A stretch of DNA of 64,000 nt from assembly GCA_030549495.1 (NCBI GenBank), contig JAUIRK010000801.1, forward strand, positions 1 through 64,000, read 5' to 3'. The position numbers and the translations under genes are program-made. Source of the DNA: Nectonema munidae (taxonomy: Eukaryota; Nematomorpha; Nectonematoida; Nectonematidae). Positions 43,741-54,339 of this stretch are shown here, one piece after another. Numbering within the stretch: the stretch's first letter is position 1; the number at the start of each line of letters is the position of its first letter. The notes under the pieces were generated by a model, which searched no databases, was not told where the DNA came from, and saw only the letters and a list, made by a program, of their open reading frames with translations.

Positions 43741-43890
43741 AGGGGCGTGAGTATGGTTGGTTAGATGCTGGATTCGATAACTCAAGGTCTTGGGTTCGAT
43801 TCCGCATCAAGCCTGCTTTCCTCACAGTTCGATACAAGCGGCGCAATGGTGCCTTTTCGAAGAAAACACCTTATGGTACCATTACCATTA
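43741..43890 (+). mobile_element. tRNA-derived SINE, best copy
   Basis: GGGGCGTGAGTATGGTTGG and TTAGATGCTGGATTCG form the head. GGTTCGATTCC at 43,793-43,803 is a perfect polymerase III B box. The body CAGTTCGATACAAGCGGC continues in parallel with the 9.29-kb copy to about 43,890. It is not a tRNA gene, because no acceptor-stem pairing surrounds the boxes. Confidence 0.85.
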
Positions 43891-44308
43891 TATATTGTGA
43901 CAAATTCCCACCTGCACGTTTCCATTTCTTTAATTTTCCTTCTGAAAATATTCCGATACGAGAATGGAGTGTCAAAATAGAATTTTTCCTTATGGTCGCT
44001 CTCAATATGAAATAAATACAACTCATTCTTACGCTTAACGAAAATCTTTATTGCAATTAATTCTTAAAAAAAGATGTTGAATTAGTTGGGGAAAGGTAGC
44101 CGAACAACACTTTCCTTGAGTTCCAAGTTTCTCAGTTAAGACCTACCAATAAACTACCTTTTCCGCTACTGATATGGCTATTAAGAGATTTTTGAATTAA
44201 TTTTTGAATTAAATTTGTATAAAATTTAGATTTTATTTTGCTAAAGTTTGAAATTTAGTAGAGAAAAATGCCGCTGGAGTTGTAGTCATTATGAAAGTGC
44301 AATGGTTT
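43891..44308. other. Non-coding stretch
   Basis: No supported feature between the SINE and the TTAA MITE. Confidence 0.35.
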
Positions 44309-44437
44309 TTAACCGGTTATCGACAAATGTCGACTTTACAAAAATGTGAATCGTCTGCGTTTATTAATGCTTTTTAATACAAATCTTCTGCTTTATACTA
44401 GATATCGTCTGATTTATTCCTGTCGTTAACGGGTTAA
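44309..44437 (+). mobile_element. TTAA MITE, second subfamily
   Basis: TTAACCGGTTATCGACAAAT to CTGTCGTTAACGGGTTAA, 129 bp. It keeps AATCGTCTGCG, AAATCTTCTGCTTTA and GATATCGTCTGATTTA in the same order as the first subfamily, but the ends differ (CCGGTTNNCGAC). It pairs with the 56.42-kb copy. Confidence 0.75.
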
Positions 44438-45045
44438 ACTAAAAAAGCATCGGTTGCACTTTCAACATATGCTTTCTTCGCTGGTATTTTGTATATTCGA
44501 ATAAATTTTTATAAAATATTATAAATAATAAAATTTATTAAAATATCGTTAGTTAGCTAGGAAATGAGTTAATTTTTTAGTCTGTTTGTTTTAAAGAATA
44601 TATGATATATATAGTTAATATTCTCCCCCAAATAAATAAAAAAAAATAAATTTTCTAAAAATAGCGATAGAACGTTACTTTTGAAGGCAGTTGGTCGGAT
44701 GTGGAAGTAAGCAACTGTCATTTTTGTCATAAACCTTTTAAAGACCAGAATTTTGTAGACAAACCGTCTTTCAATGTAATTAATGCTTATTAAAAGTAAT
44801 AAGTGAATTCAACTCATAAATAAACGAATGAATAACTTATAAATATGTCGAAGATCAGGCGTGGTCTGCCAACTGCCATGGAATATCGAGGAAGAAGAAA
44901 TAATAGACCGATCGAGCGCTTAAAAAAAGTTTTCAATGCTATGCCAAATTGCCTTAAAATATTTTGACTTCTATTTTATCATATACAAAGAATAAGAATG
45001 CTGAGTTAAAGCTTATTAATTCGACATATGTCGGTGACCAGTGGT
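44438..45045. other. Region downstream of the PUS7-like gene
   Basis: AT-rich 3' flank of the minus-strand PUS7-like gene. A clear AATAAA is not seen right after the stop; AATAAG at about 45,016 (minus) might serve. Confidence 0.35.
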
Positions 45046-46887
45046 TCAAGTAGCGCACAACTGACACATGGGAAGTTTGGTGAGTTCACGGACCAACATC
45101 GTAGCGTAGCTGGAAGGAGGAAGGCGGAACTTCAGAGAAAGGCAGAGACAAAACGTTTCGATCACCACATCTTCATCATCCAATTCCTCAGGAGTTGGTA
45201 TTTTTCTTTTTAAGACATCGTAATCCGAAGCAAGGAATTTAGCGCTTAAATGATTTTTTTCAGAGCAGTTGGAAATTGTGGTGCAAAAATTTTGGGGAAT
45301 TACGCAAACGCGTTTATAAGAGCCTGGTAAAAAGTAATCACTTCTTTTGAAATCTTGAAGTGTGAGAGAATCACTCGACAACATTTCAAGAATCCAAGAG
45401 CCAATTTGATTCTTGGGGAGCTCCACATCGAATCCTGGTAGCGGAATAACTACTTGACTCAAACTGAATTCTTCAACATTTTCACCAGTTACGAAAAAAT
45501 TAAAATCTTTTGAAGAATCTTTAGAAGCAATCATGTCACCAATTAGGACAGAATTGCGAAATTTAGCGATTCTCTTTGACACAACTTTGTTCCATACAAA
45601 ACTTTGATAACTGTGTACATACATCAAGCGTAAGTTTTTGGGAAGTGAGTTAAAAACTCTCTGAATGTCATTCAACCCATGCACTTTGAGGAGGTTGATG
45701 ACCTTTGATTCGATGGAATGCTTTGATTTTCTCACAGCGGATGAGATGACTTCTGTAAGATTGCAGTTGTCAAGGGAGAAATCTTCAACAAATTTTTGTT
45801 CAAATTTTTGATTTGGTTCAAGCATTGACATGTTCAGTATGAGAGAGTTGATGACAAAGGAATATTCTTTTTTAAGAATGTACATGCCCACAATGTGCGA
45901 GGGAACAAAGTGAGTTCCAAAGCGTTGCAAGCCGAAATAGTTGATAAAGCCTTTGACGCGCAAATCATCCACTGAAGACTGAACACGTATTTTCGAGTTC
46001 AAGGAAATGCCTCTGAGAAGAATCTTGAATTCGTTTCCCTTTAAGGAGCCAAGTTTGAGGCCTTCTTCGCGATACTCGACATTGCCAACTTTGAGAAAGG
46101 GGGACGCTTGGCCATGCTCTTCCTTCCTTTCCGCTCCAAAATAAGCATTCACCTGGGAAAGCTTTTCTGGCAAAAGTTTGTAAGCTGAGAGCCACTGTGA
46201 CGTCATGCCGCGCTTGTCTTTAACGCCGGCGTAAGAAAATGAAGTTGATTTCATGTGCAAAATTTTGGCCAACTTTTCAACTGCAGACATCGTGTCAATG
46301 CACTCTTTGTATAGGATGAAATGACAATGCAGACCTTCAGCTATCTTCCAAGGCTTTCGGCTGCTTTCTGAAAAATTTTTGGCGCCAAGCTTAATCGTTA
46401 TGCATTTCTCGTTGAAATTTTGCGTTGACGTCACACTACTCAATTTAGGAAACTTGACACGAATGAATTCATGAATGTCTTTTCTTCCTTCCTTGTCCAA
46501 ATGATTGACGTTGATCGTGTAAGCACTGAGCTGCTTGGTTGCGACTAATTCCAAAGAATATAATTGCTCTTCATTCAAACAACGTGTATTGATGTTTTCC
46601 AAGGATTCGGTCAATCTTTGCTTCCATTCAAGAAAGTCAAGGTCAGTCAGGTGCGCAACGTTAGAGTTCATGTCAACTTCATTGACGATAAAATCAGAGT
46701 ATCTGTGCTTAAACAGGCATTGAAAACCAGAGTGATGGCTAAGGAAACAACTTATTCCCACGTCGGCTTCACTCTTGTACGCTAAAGTGTAGACTTTGTC
46801 ATTTCCTGCTTCATCCTTCTCTTCATTGACTGATATTTCCGGGCAAAAGCTTTCCTCTTTCTCCACCTTAACTTTCTTACCATTCAT
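45046..46887 (-). CDS. PUS7: tRNA/RNA pseudouridine synthase, TruD/PUS7 family
   Basis: It isomerises uridine to pseudouridine in tRNA and other RNAs (position 13 of tRNAs and U-rich motifs in mRNA are known PUS7 targets), mainly in the nucleus. The single uninterrupted frame encodes 613 residues, close to the usual ~660. The N-terminal HRYSDFIVNEVD (61-72) is the TruD entry motif. SYAGVKDKRGMTSQ (218-231) holds the catalytic Asp224. NYFGLQRFG (316-324) and HSYQSFVWN (425-433) are the other family signatures, and the C-terminus is complete. The start ATG at 46,887 is overlapped by the stop of a tiny upstream frame (ATG AAT AAA TGA). Lack of introns contrasts with the split PH gene. All key residues are present, so it is probably functional. 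Confidence 0.95.
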   Translation of the reverse strand: MNGKKVKVEKEESFCPEISVNEEKDEAGNDKVYTLAYKSEADVGISCFLSHHSGFQCLFKHRYSDFIVNEVDMNSNVAHLTDLDFLEWKQRLTESLENINTRCLNEEQLYSLELVATKQLSAYTINVNHLDKEGRKDIHEFIRVKFPKLSSVTSTQNFNEKCITIKLGAKNFSESSRKPWKIAEGLHCHFILYKECIDTMSAVEKLAKILHMKSTSFSYAGVKDKRGMTSQWLSAYKLLPEKLSQVNAYFGAERKEEHGQASPFLKVGNVEYREEGLKLGSLKGNEFKILLRGISLNSKIRVQSSVDDLRVKGFINYFGLQRFGTHFVPSHIVGMYILKKEYSFVINSLILNMSMLEPNQKFEQKFVEDFSLDNCNLTEVISSAVRKSKHSIESKVINLLKVHGLNDIQRVFNSLPKNLRLMYVHSYQSFVWNKVVSKRIAKFRNSVLIGDMIASKDSSKDFNFFVTGENVEEFSLSQVVIPLPGFDVELPKNQIGSWILEMLSSDSLTLQDFKRSDYFLPGSYKRVCVIPQNFCTTISNCSEKNHLSAKFLASDYDVLKRKIPTPEELDDEDVVIETFCLCLSLKFRLPPSSYATMLVRELTKLPMCQLCAT

Positions 46888-48901
46888 TTATTCATATATT
46901 AAACAAGTAGTCTATTCATTTAAAAATATTTATTAAGAAATTGTGTATCTGTCAATAATACATCAAAGGTAAGAAAAAAATCTTATAAAATCAGATAGAT
47001 TGAGGTATCACCCTCAGAAACCAAATTAGGAGGGTAAGATGTGCAGCCTATACTTCATCCGTTAGCCCATTTAAGAAATCGCTTGCGTCAGCTTGAACTA
47101 ACAATGGATGATATGGGTTAAGCCATTAATCGATATTTAAATTTAATCAATGAAAACAAATTTTGGTATTGATTTTAAAAAATTAATTTTATAATTAAAT
47201 TATTATTATTGGAAACAAAAAGAAAAATTTTTGAGGCACAAGGAATCATTTCCTGACCTGTTTTGATTGGTTAAACAAAATGTAATTTTAACACTTAGCG
47301 AAAATATGTCGCTCACTGACAGATAAACAATTTTGTATGATTGAAGAAATAAAAGTATGTCACAACGTTTTTTAATTATTTGTGCTCTCACTCTTCAGAA
47401 AAATTAGAACTGAGTTTTTTTATATCTAAAAAACGGATTTAAATAACGCTAACTTGAGAAAAAATGCACTTTGAAAAAATCGAATTCTTCCATTATGCTA
47501 TTTAAAATAGAAGTTGAAGTCATGCGTGTCCATCATGAAATATGACTACTTTCCGTTCCAACTAATCGGAAAGAATCTGAAAAAGCCCCGATTCTCAACA
47601 AAAAGCATATTTTCATCATCTATCATCTTGTGCTTATTTTTGAATGACAATCTGACATTACTCTTTTCATTTGAAAATAAAAAACAAATAAAAGTTCAAA
47701 AAAAAAGTTTTTAAAAAAACTCCCCTTATCCACTGAAGAAGGGAGAGTCAGTCCACTACTGAAACTAGTTGGCGATTTTGAGATCACCTTGAATAAATTT
47801 TTTTTCTCTTTTTCAAATACCAATGCATGGTAGCGTCAGGAAATGTATACTCACTACATTTAAGGCGCTGTATTGATTCTTGTTTGTTTTTGGATCAGCT
47901 GTTTGACGTTCTCAATTTTTCCATTTTTTTGTATATATAATTTTAATAGTAATAAAAATTATTTCTTTTGTAAAAAGTTTTTTGGATTACGTAATAGAGA
48001 AAATAAAATAATTATAGAAAGGTTCATAAAGGAAGAATTTGTATCACTGCGTTGTCATATCTTTTGTTATTTCAACAAAAGGTCGTGATCACTGCTCATT
48101 CAAACACTGTAGGGATGCATTTTAGTTAAAACTTTTTAGGTTGTGTCTCTACTATTAGGGATGAAAGGTGATCATACACTAAATACCTTTATTTCATCTG
48201 TCTGTGGGATAGGCGAGCAGATGTAAAAACTACGAGCATACTGAATCTCGATCTCACTCTAATCTGGCTCATACAATGTGGTTGCTGATCCACTGTTCAT
48301 ATAAAACTTGGATTGATGAAGAATATAGTCAAGGCAATCTATGAAGGAAGTGCATCATTTCCTTTCATAAGGCAAACTTGAATGCAGGCACTTTCGATGG
48401 TCCTCAGATTAGAAGCCTGATGAGGAATCAACAGTTCGATAGAGAGACTAATGAGTGAAACGAAGAGGAAAAATTTCCTTGAAAAGAAAAGCATTTCCGA
48501 TATATGTATAAAATATATATAATTCACTTACTACTTAAGCTGTTTATTGCTATTAAAGCTTTTTATAAAAAAATATCCGATCCATATAGCTTATAATAAT
48601 TCACTACCACCCTTTATTTCATTCATCTAATGAAGAACAACCACCCCTGACCAATAGGCGTAAAAGTTCTTCATGTACTCCTTTTTTAATTCTTTTATTC
48701 CAAATAAAATGTTGTCACTTATCTAAATTTATTTTATATAAAAATTATTTCGGTGACTTTGATATGAAAAATTTCTTTCTCGGTTTAGACGTAAAATTGA
48801 TTTGTTCAGAAAACTGAAAATATTATTGAATATTGAAGGCATGCGCCAATTGAGTTTACAAAGAGCTATAAATGCTTTATAAATGGAGAAGAAATAAACA
48901 A
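46888..48901. other. Spacer between PUS7-like and UTP18-like genes
   Basis: Holds the PUS7-like promoter side and the UTP18-like 3' flank. GTTAGCCCATTTAAG...GATATGGGTTAA at 47,061-47,121 looks like a shrunken TTAA MITE (ends only). No gene is supported. Short open frames on both strands are compositional. Confidence 0.4.
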
Positions 48902-48907
48902 TTTATT
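48902..48907 (-). promoter_or_regulatory. Candidate poly(A) signal of UTP18-like gene
   Basis: AATAAA on the minus strand about 14 nt beyond the stop codon at 48,921. It is suitably placed, though such hexamers are frequent in AT-rich DNA. Confidence 0.5.
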
Positions 48908-48920
48908 AACAATAGAACAT

Positions 48921-50444
48921 TCAATAGTGTTTATAGTGCGTTAATCTAAAAATTGGGATTTTTCCAGCTTCACAGCCTAACAACATGTAACCAGAATTGG
49001 GTGAAAAGTCAACGCATCTAACACTCGGCAAAGAAAGCCCTGGCAAGGGAAAATTGGAAAAAGTTGTCCATGTGTCACAGTGAAGAAGTTTCATTGCATT
49101 TGGCTTGCAGGAAGAAGCAATAAACAAAATTTCTGCATTTTGATTGGTGAGTATTGAAGTGGCAGGTGTCACGAGTTTATCAATCACTTTGATAGGCTTG
49201 GCTAAAGCATTGGCAGGCAAGTCAAAGCATGGCGCCAATGAGTACGCGTTTACATAGCCACTGCTTGATCCGCAAAATATGTACTGATCATCAGCAGATA
49301 GTGCAAAAGAGGACGCTGTGACGCAGCCCTCATCAAAAAACTTTGTAACATATGCACTCTGCTTGAAATCCCATACACTGACACTCCCATCTGTGCAGAG
49401 TATGAGGAGATGAGTGGAGTTGTGCGTGAACTCGACTCCTTGACAGCCATCACGAGACACGAATAGTGACTTCACACATTCCTTACTCGTGCATGAAAAA
49501 ATGTTAATCCTGTCAGAAGTGGAAGCGTAGCTGGCAAAAAAGCGTCCACACTTGGACACACTAATTCGGTCATGGAAAAATTTCTCCTTGGTGAGCTGAC
49601 CTTTTATGCCAGAGTTGCCGAAGGAACTTTGAATGGTTGTGTAATCCCCACTCTCCAGATCGTAGCTCAAAAGCACACGAGACTTGAGAGATACGAAGAG
49701 CACCTCATTGCCCAGTAGCGCGAAAGATGAGGGATGAAAGCTTTTGATGCGAATACTTTGAATGAAGCGCGAGTGTAGACGATAGAGTGCAGAAAAATTC
49801 TTCGAGCCATCGCCACTACTCTCATCATCACAAACCTCAAATAAATCCAGTCTTCCAGAAGAAAGAAGATTGAACGCTATACGATACCTAGGGTGAAATT
49901 TTGCCATGAAAGAATCATCAAATCGTGAGTGTGTATTCGTAGTCACATCCTTCGGAAGCATTCGTTGCATGTCGCCGAAGAAATTCATATTGATTTTGTG
50001 TGGTGCTAATGGAAACTTATTGCTGTGATTGGAGGCAGAAAGACTCTCCCCTGATTTATCAACCAACTCCCTCAAACTCTTCTCCTTATTCAAGTGATCG
50101 ATGTTGGCCCAGTCTTCGAACGTTTTGCACTCTTCTCTGAGTCGAGAAACGAACTCTTTTCCAGAAATCTTCGCGTTCTTCAGCAAGTTCTCCTCATTTT
50201 TCCTCAACTTTTTAAACTTTTCGGCAGTTAAGAACTCACTCACGTCATCATCGGGATCATACCAAGCCTTTTTCAGTTGTTTCAACCTCCTTTTTTCTCT
50301 TGATCTATTCTTTGAAATTTGGCCAACTTGCTTCTTCTTTTTGGAAGTGGTGTCCTCATCATCTATGAGTAGGTCGTGCGTAGCCTTTCCAAAAATAAAA
50401 TCCTCCAGGTATTCTTCTCTCGCGAGCGTTTTTTGCGTGGACAT
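48921..50444 (-). CDS. UTP18: U3 snoRNA-associated WD40 protein UTP18
   Basis: UTP18 is a WD40 subunit of the UTP-B module of the small-subunit processome, acting in the nucleolus on early pre-rRNA processing. The single-exon frame gives 507 residues, near the human ~550. The N-terminal basic/acidic region (KKKKQVGQ, then KQLKKAWYDPDDD at about 55-67, AEKFKKLRKNEE) matches the family's K-x-AW-x-D-x-DD start. From about residue 170 onward are WD40 blades (for example SVSVWDFKQ). The C-terminus VDFSPNSGYMLLGCEAGK...FRLTHYKHY is the family's closing strand. It is complete, with no missing blade that I can see. It lies 2 kb upstream of the PUS7-like gene on the same strand; the long AT-rich spacer argues for separate transcription. 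Confidence 0.93.
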   Translation of the reverse strand: MSTQKTLAREEYLEDFIFGKATHDLLIDDEDTTSKKKKQVGQISKNRSREKRRLKQLKKAWYDPDDDVSEFLTAEKFKKLRKNEENLLKNAKISGKEFVSRLREECKTFEDWANIDHLNKEKSLRELVDKSGESLSASNHSNKFPLAPHKINMNFFGDMQRMLPKDVTTNTHSRFDDSFMAKFHPRYRIAFNLLSSGRLDLFEVCDDESSGDGSKNFSALYRLHSRFIQSIRIKSFHPSSFALLGNEVLFVSLKSRVLLSYDLESGDYTTIQSSFGNSGIKGQLTKEKFFHDRISVSKCGRFFASYASTSDRINIFSCTSKECVKSLFVSRDGCQGVEFTHNSTHLLILCTDGSVSVWDFKQSAYVTKFFDEGCVTASSFALSADDQYIFCGSSSGYVNAYSLAPCFDLPANALAKPIKVIDKLVTPATSILTNQNAEILFIASSCKPNAMKLLHCDTWTTFSNFPLPGLSLPSVRCVDFSPNSGYMLLGCEAGKIPIFRLTHYKHY

Positions 50445-51149
50445 CTACAAGGAAGATAAAAAAAGTTTCTATAAGGAAAAACAATAAAATCAATGAAAAA
50501 TGTTTTGAACTTCGCAAAGTATACGCGTGAAGATACTTTCCATTTTAACTAATCAAGTAGTCTAACATATAAAGTTTACGTGTTTTGCAGAAATACTATA
50601 GCTTACTTACAAAATAAATGAAATTCCTACATCATTTAACCCTTATCGGGTAAAATTTGGACTAAAAGTCCCACTGATTAAAAGTTAGGGGCGCAAAACG
50701 CCTTCAAACCTCCTTCAGTAAAAATTATTTGTACAAAATTGGCGGAATTATATCCCTTCAAACTTGGTGATTTTCCGAAAATAAAATCGCTAGCTGCATC
50801 TTTTGATACCATTTTTATGGTAGCTAAATGACCCTTTCATATTAAAAATGGTCTATCAAAAATTAAAAATATTCACCAAAATTTTGACATTATCTGTAGT
50901 TAACCTTATAACTTAGATTCTACATTAGATACTCCCTTGAAAATTTCTATTTTGGTAATTATTTATATTTTTTGTATTTTTAAAATTTATATTGCAGCCT
51001 TAAAAGTAGAACGACTGAATCTAAGATTAATAGAAGCAAGTCTTTTAACTGGTTAATTCGTTTTCAAGAAATGCAAATAACTGGTGCAAAATTAACATCA
51101 ATCAGACGAGTTTTGTGCTTATTTTTTTTATTATCATAAAACATTGATA
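50445..51149. other. UTP18 upstream flank
   Basis: Promoter side of UTP18. TTAACCCTTATCGGGTAAAA at 50,638 resembles one end of the TTAA MITEs without a partner. No gene is supported. Confidence 0.4.
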
Positions 51150-52975
51150 AAGCAATTCGAGATAGTGCTAAACTTGTCATTCAAAATGTTTCATTATTTT
51201 GGAATAAACCGAGAATTCCACTTCGACGAGAACAACAAGCTATCAAACAATTTGGATTTTTTTTGAGAAAAGAAAAAGACAAAAAGAATTTTTCAAGAAA
51301 CACTCTCACACAAAAGAAAAATTATTTGTTGAGCAATTTTGACATAGCTCATGGGCGTGTTCTCAATTTAATCAAAATTGATGAAGATAGAACATTTTTA
51401 ATTGCTCAAAGAAAAAAAGATCTTCAAGGTTGTTTAGGATCTCTAGATAAATTAGACGCTAAAAGAAAAAAGATTGCAAAAAAGAAAACAAGATGAATTG
51501 ATTATAGAGAAAAATTGAATATGGAAGATCAAAAAGTGAGAGAAGTTTTAGAGTTTGAAAATGAAAATGAAGAAGATGCCTTATCAGATGAAAGTTATAA
51601 AATCAGTCAAAAAGAAAATTTTCAAGTGAGTAAAAGAGCTAGTAAAAAAATGTTCATTTAAATTTAGCAGCTACTTTAAACAAAAAGTTCAGACAGAAGA
51701 GCAACAATGATGCTCTCTGCTCGACATCAGTACAGAATTTTTTTTCTCAAAAACTCATAATTTTGACAGTTGCCCATTGATATTGCATTGGGATGGAAAA
51801 ATTTTGAATGATTTATCAAGAAAAACTCAAGTAGATCGCCTTCCAGTTGTAGTTTCAGGTTACAAATCAGAAAAAGTGTTAGAAGTTCAGAAAATATTTT
51901 TTGGAACTGGAATCATCGCACAAGCAAATGTTATTGTAGAAGTATTACAAAGTTTGAAAATGTAAAAGCTTTGTTTTTATACAACAGCTAATTAAATCTC
52001 GAACATGTAAATTGATTATGGAAAAGCAAAAAAAAATCTTTTGTATTTTACACGTAGCCATCACATTTTTGAAATCTACTGCTTTTAAATCTTCTCTTGG
52101 CCCTACAATTGGTACCGATGCTGCTTTATTCAAACAACATCAATGGAACGCTATTCATCAATCTTCTTATCAAAGTTTGTTACAGAATGAAAGAGTTAGC
52201 TTTGCAATCAATGATGTTAAAGAAGAAGTTGCTAGTTTTGCTATTACTTAGTTGAATAAATATCACGCAAAAGATGATTACAAAGAATTTTTAGAGTGTA
52301 TTGTTATTTTATCAGGAAAAATTCCTCTTCGTAGGCACTTTTTAAAACCTGATGCAAGATGGATGTCAGAAGCAATATATTGCTTAAAAATAACTTTGTT
52401 TAATTCAAGTTGAACTTTACTTAAAAGTTTGGATTACAGCAACTGATGTAGTTTCTGCTCCGCAGAATGGTTTGCATTGTTAATCTTTTTGAGTATGAAA
52501 AGATAAATTCGAAAATTTCAAAAATAGCACTAACCAAGTTTTCAAATCATTTATAGCATTTGGGTGAAGAATTCGTTGTTTTGGCTTTTAGATCCATTAA
52601 TTTGTTTCAATAAAAGAAAGCAATGGTAGAAGGTATGGAAAAGAATAGTGCAAGTGAGCAAAGTTTTAACAAGCGATTTGTTTTTGTTAGAAAACATAAT
52701 TAATTATTCTCTTGAAAATTTTGCATCAAAAAAGTCTTTTACATTTTTTAATGTTCTTAATATTTCAAGTGATTTCTTAAAATTTGAACCAAAAACGCCG
52801 GAAAAGAGAGAAAGTTATGGATTAATCGAAGGTTTAAAGTATGTTAACGATTGTGCTGAAAGAAGTATAGCTCTTATTGAAGAGTATAATTCTTCACTAA
52901 CTAAAGATGAAGAACAAATGCAATAGTATCTTGTGCGAATTGTTGAACGGCATAGAACCAAATATGCCAATTAAA
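51150..52975 (+). pseudogene. Decayed DNA-transposon-like gene of a widespread invertebrate family
   Basis: Pieces in order on the plus strand: RDSAKLVIQNVSLFWNKPRI (near 51.16 kb); LLSNFDIAHGRVLNLIKIDE and LQGCLGSLDKL (to 51,496); ILHWDGKILNDLSRKTQVDR and LPVVVSGYKSEKVL (51.78-51.96 kb); SSLGPTIGTDAALFKQHQW (about 52.1 kb); DDYKEFLECIVIL...DARWMSEAIYCLKI (52.27-52.4 kb); and VNDCAERSIALIEEYNSSLT (52.84-52.91 kb). From memory these match, in the same order, a repeated protein of aphids, Hydra and crustaceans (LHWDGKLL...K.DRLPV; VVNDTAERGVALI), often linked to hAT-like elements. Stops and frame changes interrupt it, so it is a pseudogene. Terminal repeats were not found. Confidence 0.72.
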
Positions 52976-53039
52976 ATATTAATATATGTCAATAAATAAA
53001 AGAATATTGCACTTTATATGTAGAGACAAAAGTAACCTG

Positions 53040-53165
53040 TTGTTTTTATCGAGTAGGCACAAATGCACCGCTTCTATCGAACAATGAGTAGGTGGCTCGA
53101 GACTGGATTCGAACCGAAACCTTGAGATATCGAACACAGATTCTAACCAATCTTACTCAAGGCCC
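53040..53165 (-). mobile_element. tRNA-derived SINE copy
   Basis: The minus strand reads CTTGAGTAAGATTGGTTAGA, TCTGTGTTCGATATCTCAAG, GTTTCGGTTCGAATCC (a perfect B box), then ATTGTTCGATAGAAGCGG and TGTGCCTACTCGATAAAAA. It aligns with the family along its whole body. Confidence 0.8.
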
Positions 53166-54339
53166 ATTGTATATATAAATGATTTGTCTCCTTGAGCTAC
53201 CACCAAAATTTGCTCAAGCTTCTAAAAATTTTGTCTAATATATTTTTTTGATTAGCACAAAAGATTTAAGGGTGAGACACACTAAAATAAAATTTTAATT
53301 TTTTCATATTTTTTAAGGACCAACCTACTGTTCCATATCATGTTGAGTATGAAGTAATTATTTTAAAAAAAGAAAAACAAAACACATTACAAATCTATTG
53401 AAGATTAGTTTGAGAGTAGGAAGCAACCTGAAAACAAATTGAAAAGAGAACGTGTGATCAAAAGAAATAATTTTAAAAAAGTATGTATCTTGAGTAAATG
53501 GAAGAGCTACCATGTTCCAATGAATTAGGAAGTGGTGCAATGATCTAATATTGGGTGCTTCAAAAACGATTTTGACCGTGAAAAAGAAGTTCCTTTTACA
53601 AATGAAAAATCTTTAAATTTATAGCTTATAGGCTAAGATTACAATGATCATTTCACTAAGATCGATAGGAAATCTGAAAATTTTGAATAAGTCACAGTTA
53701 TCAAAACTGTCTCAGATGAAAGAAGAGCTATCAAGAAAGGATCATCGTAGAATGAATAGTAAAATTACATAAAGTATAAAGTATAGAAGAAAAGATGTAG
53801 AGACTACCATCCGACAACGAATTTGTAGCTAAAACGATGGAGGTCCTATCGAGATACCTAATTTACTGACAAATGAAATATTTTGAGTGAATTAAACACC
53901 TAAAGTTGGTTTTTTAAATAAATTAAGAAAATAATTACCAAAGAAATACTGCAACTACAATTTATTTTTAAGTTTATATATTTAACATTGATAAACTAGA
54001 TTTTTTGACACGTTTGATTGATTTTCATAAAAAAAATGTATATCACCACTGAATTCAGTATAGTTGAAATATATGTGTAACATTAAAAATATTTATAAAA
54101 ACTTATTAATATCTGAGAAAAAGATGTGGCACTTTACGTCCCCAGCTCTTGAGCGGACAAATTTAGCCCAACTAAGTATAAAATAATTTTCGTTTGAAAA
54201 AATATTTTTAAAGAAATAAATTTTTCCATCAGGTCTGCAAAATTTTTTTTATAATTTTTAAAATTTTGCTTTTAAACATTGTTTTTTACTAAAAAAAATG
54301 AATGAAAATATTTTTTCCATTTTTGAAAAAGAATTAACC
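53166..54339. other. Gene-poor AT-rich stretch
   Basis: No gene or element recognised between the SINE and the piggyBac fossil. Confidence 0.35.

Noticed and set aside
45965-46195. Second frame inside PUS7
   Set aside because: Antisense- or alternate-frame shadow of a well-supported gene with intact motifs.
48310-48345. C/D-box snoRNA near TGATGA
   Set aside because: No properly placed CTGA D box with terminal stem. TGATGA is common in this AT-rich sequence.
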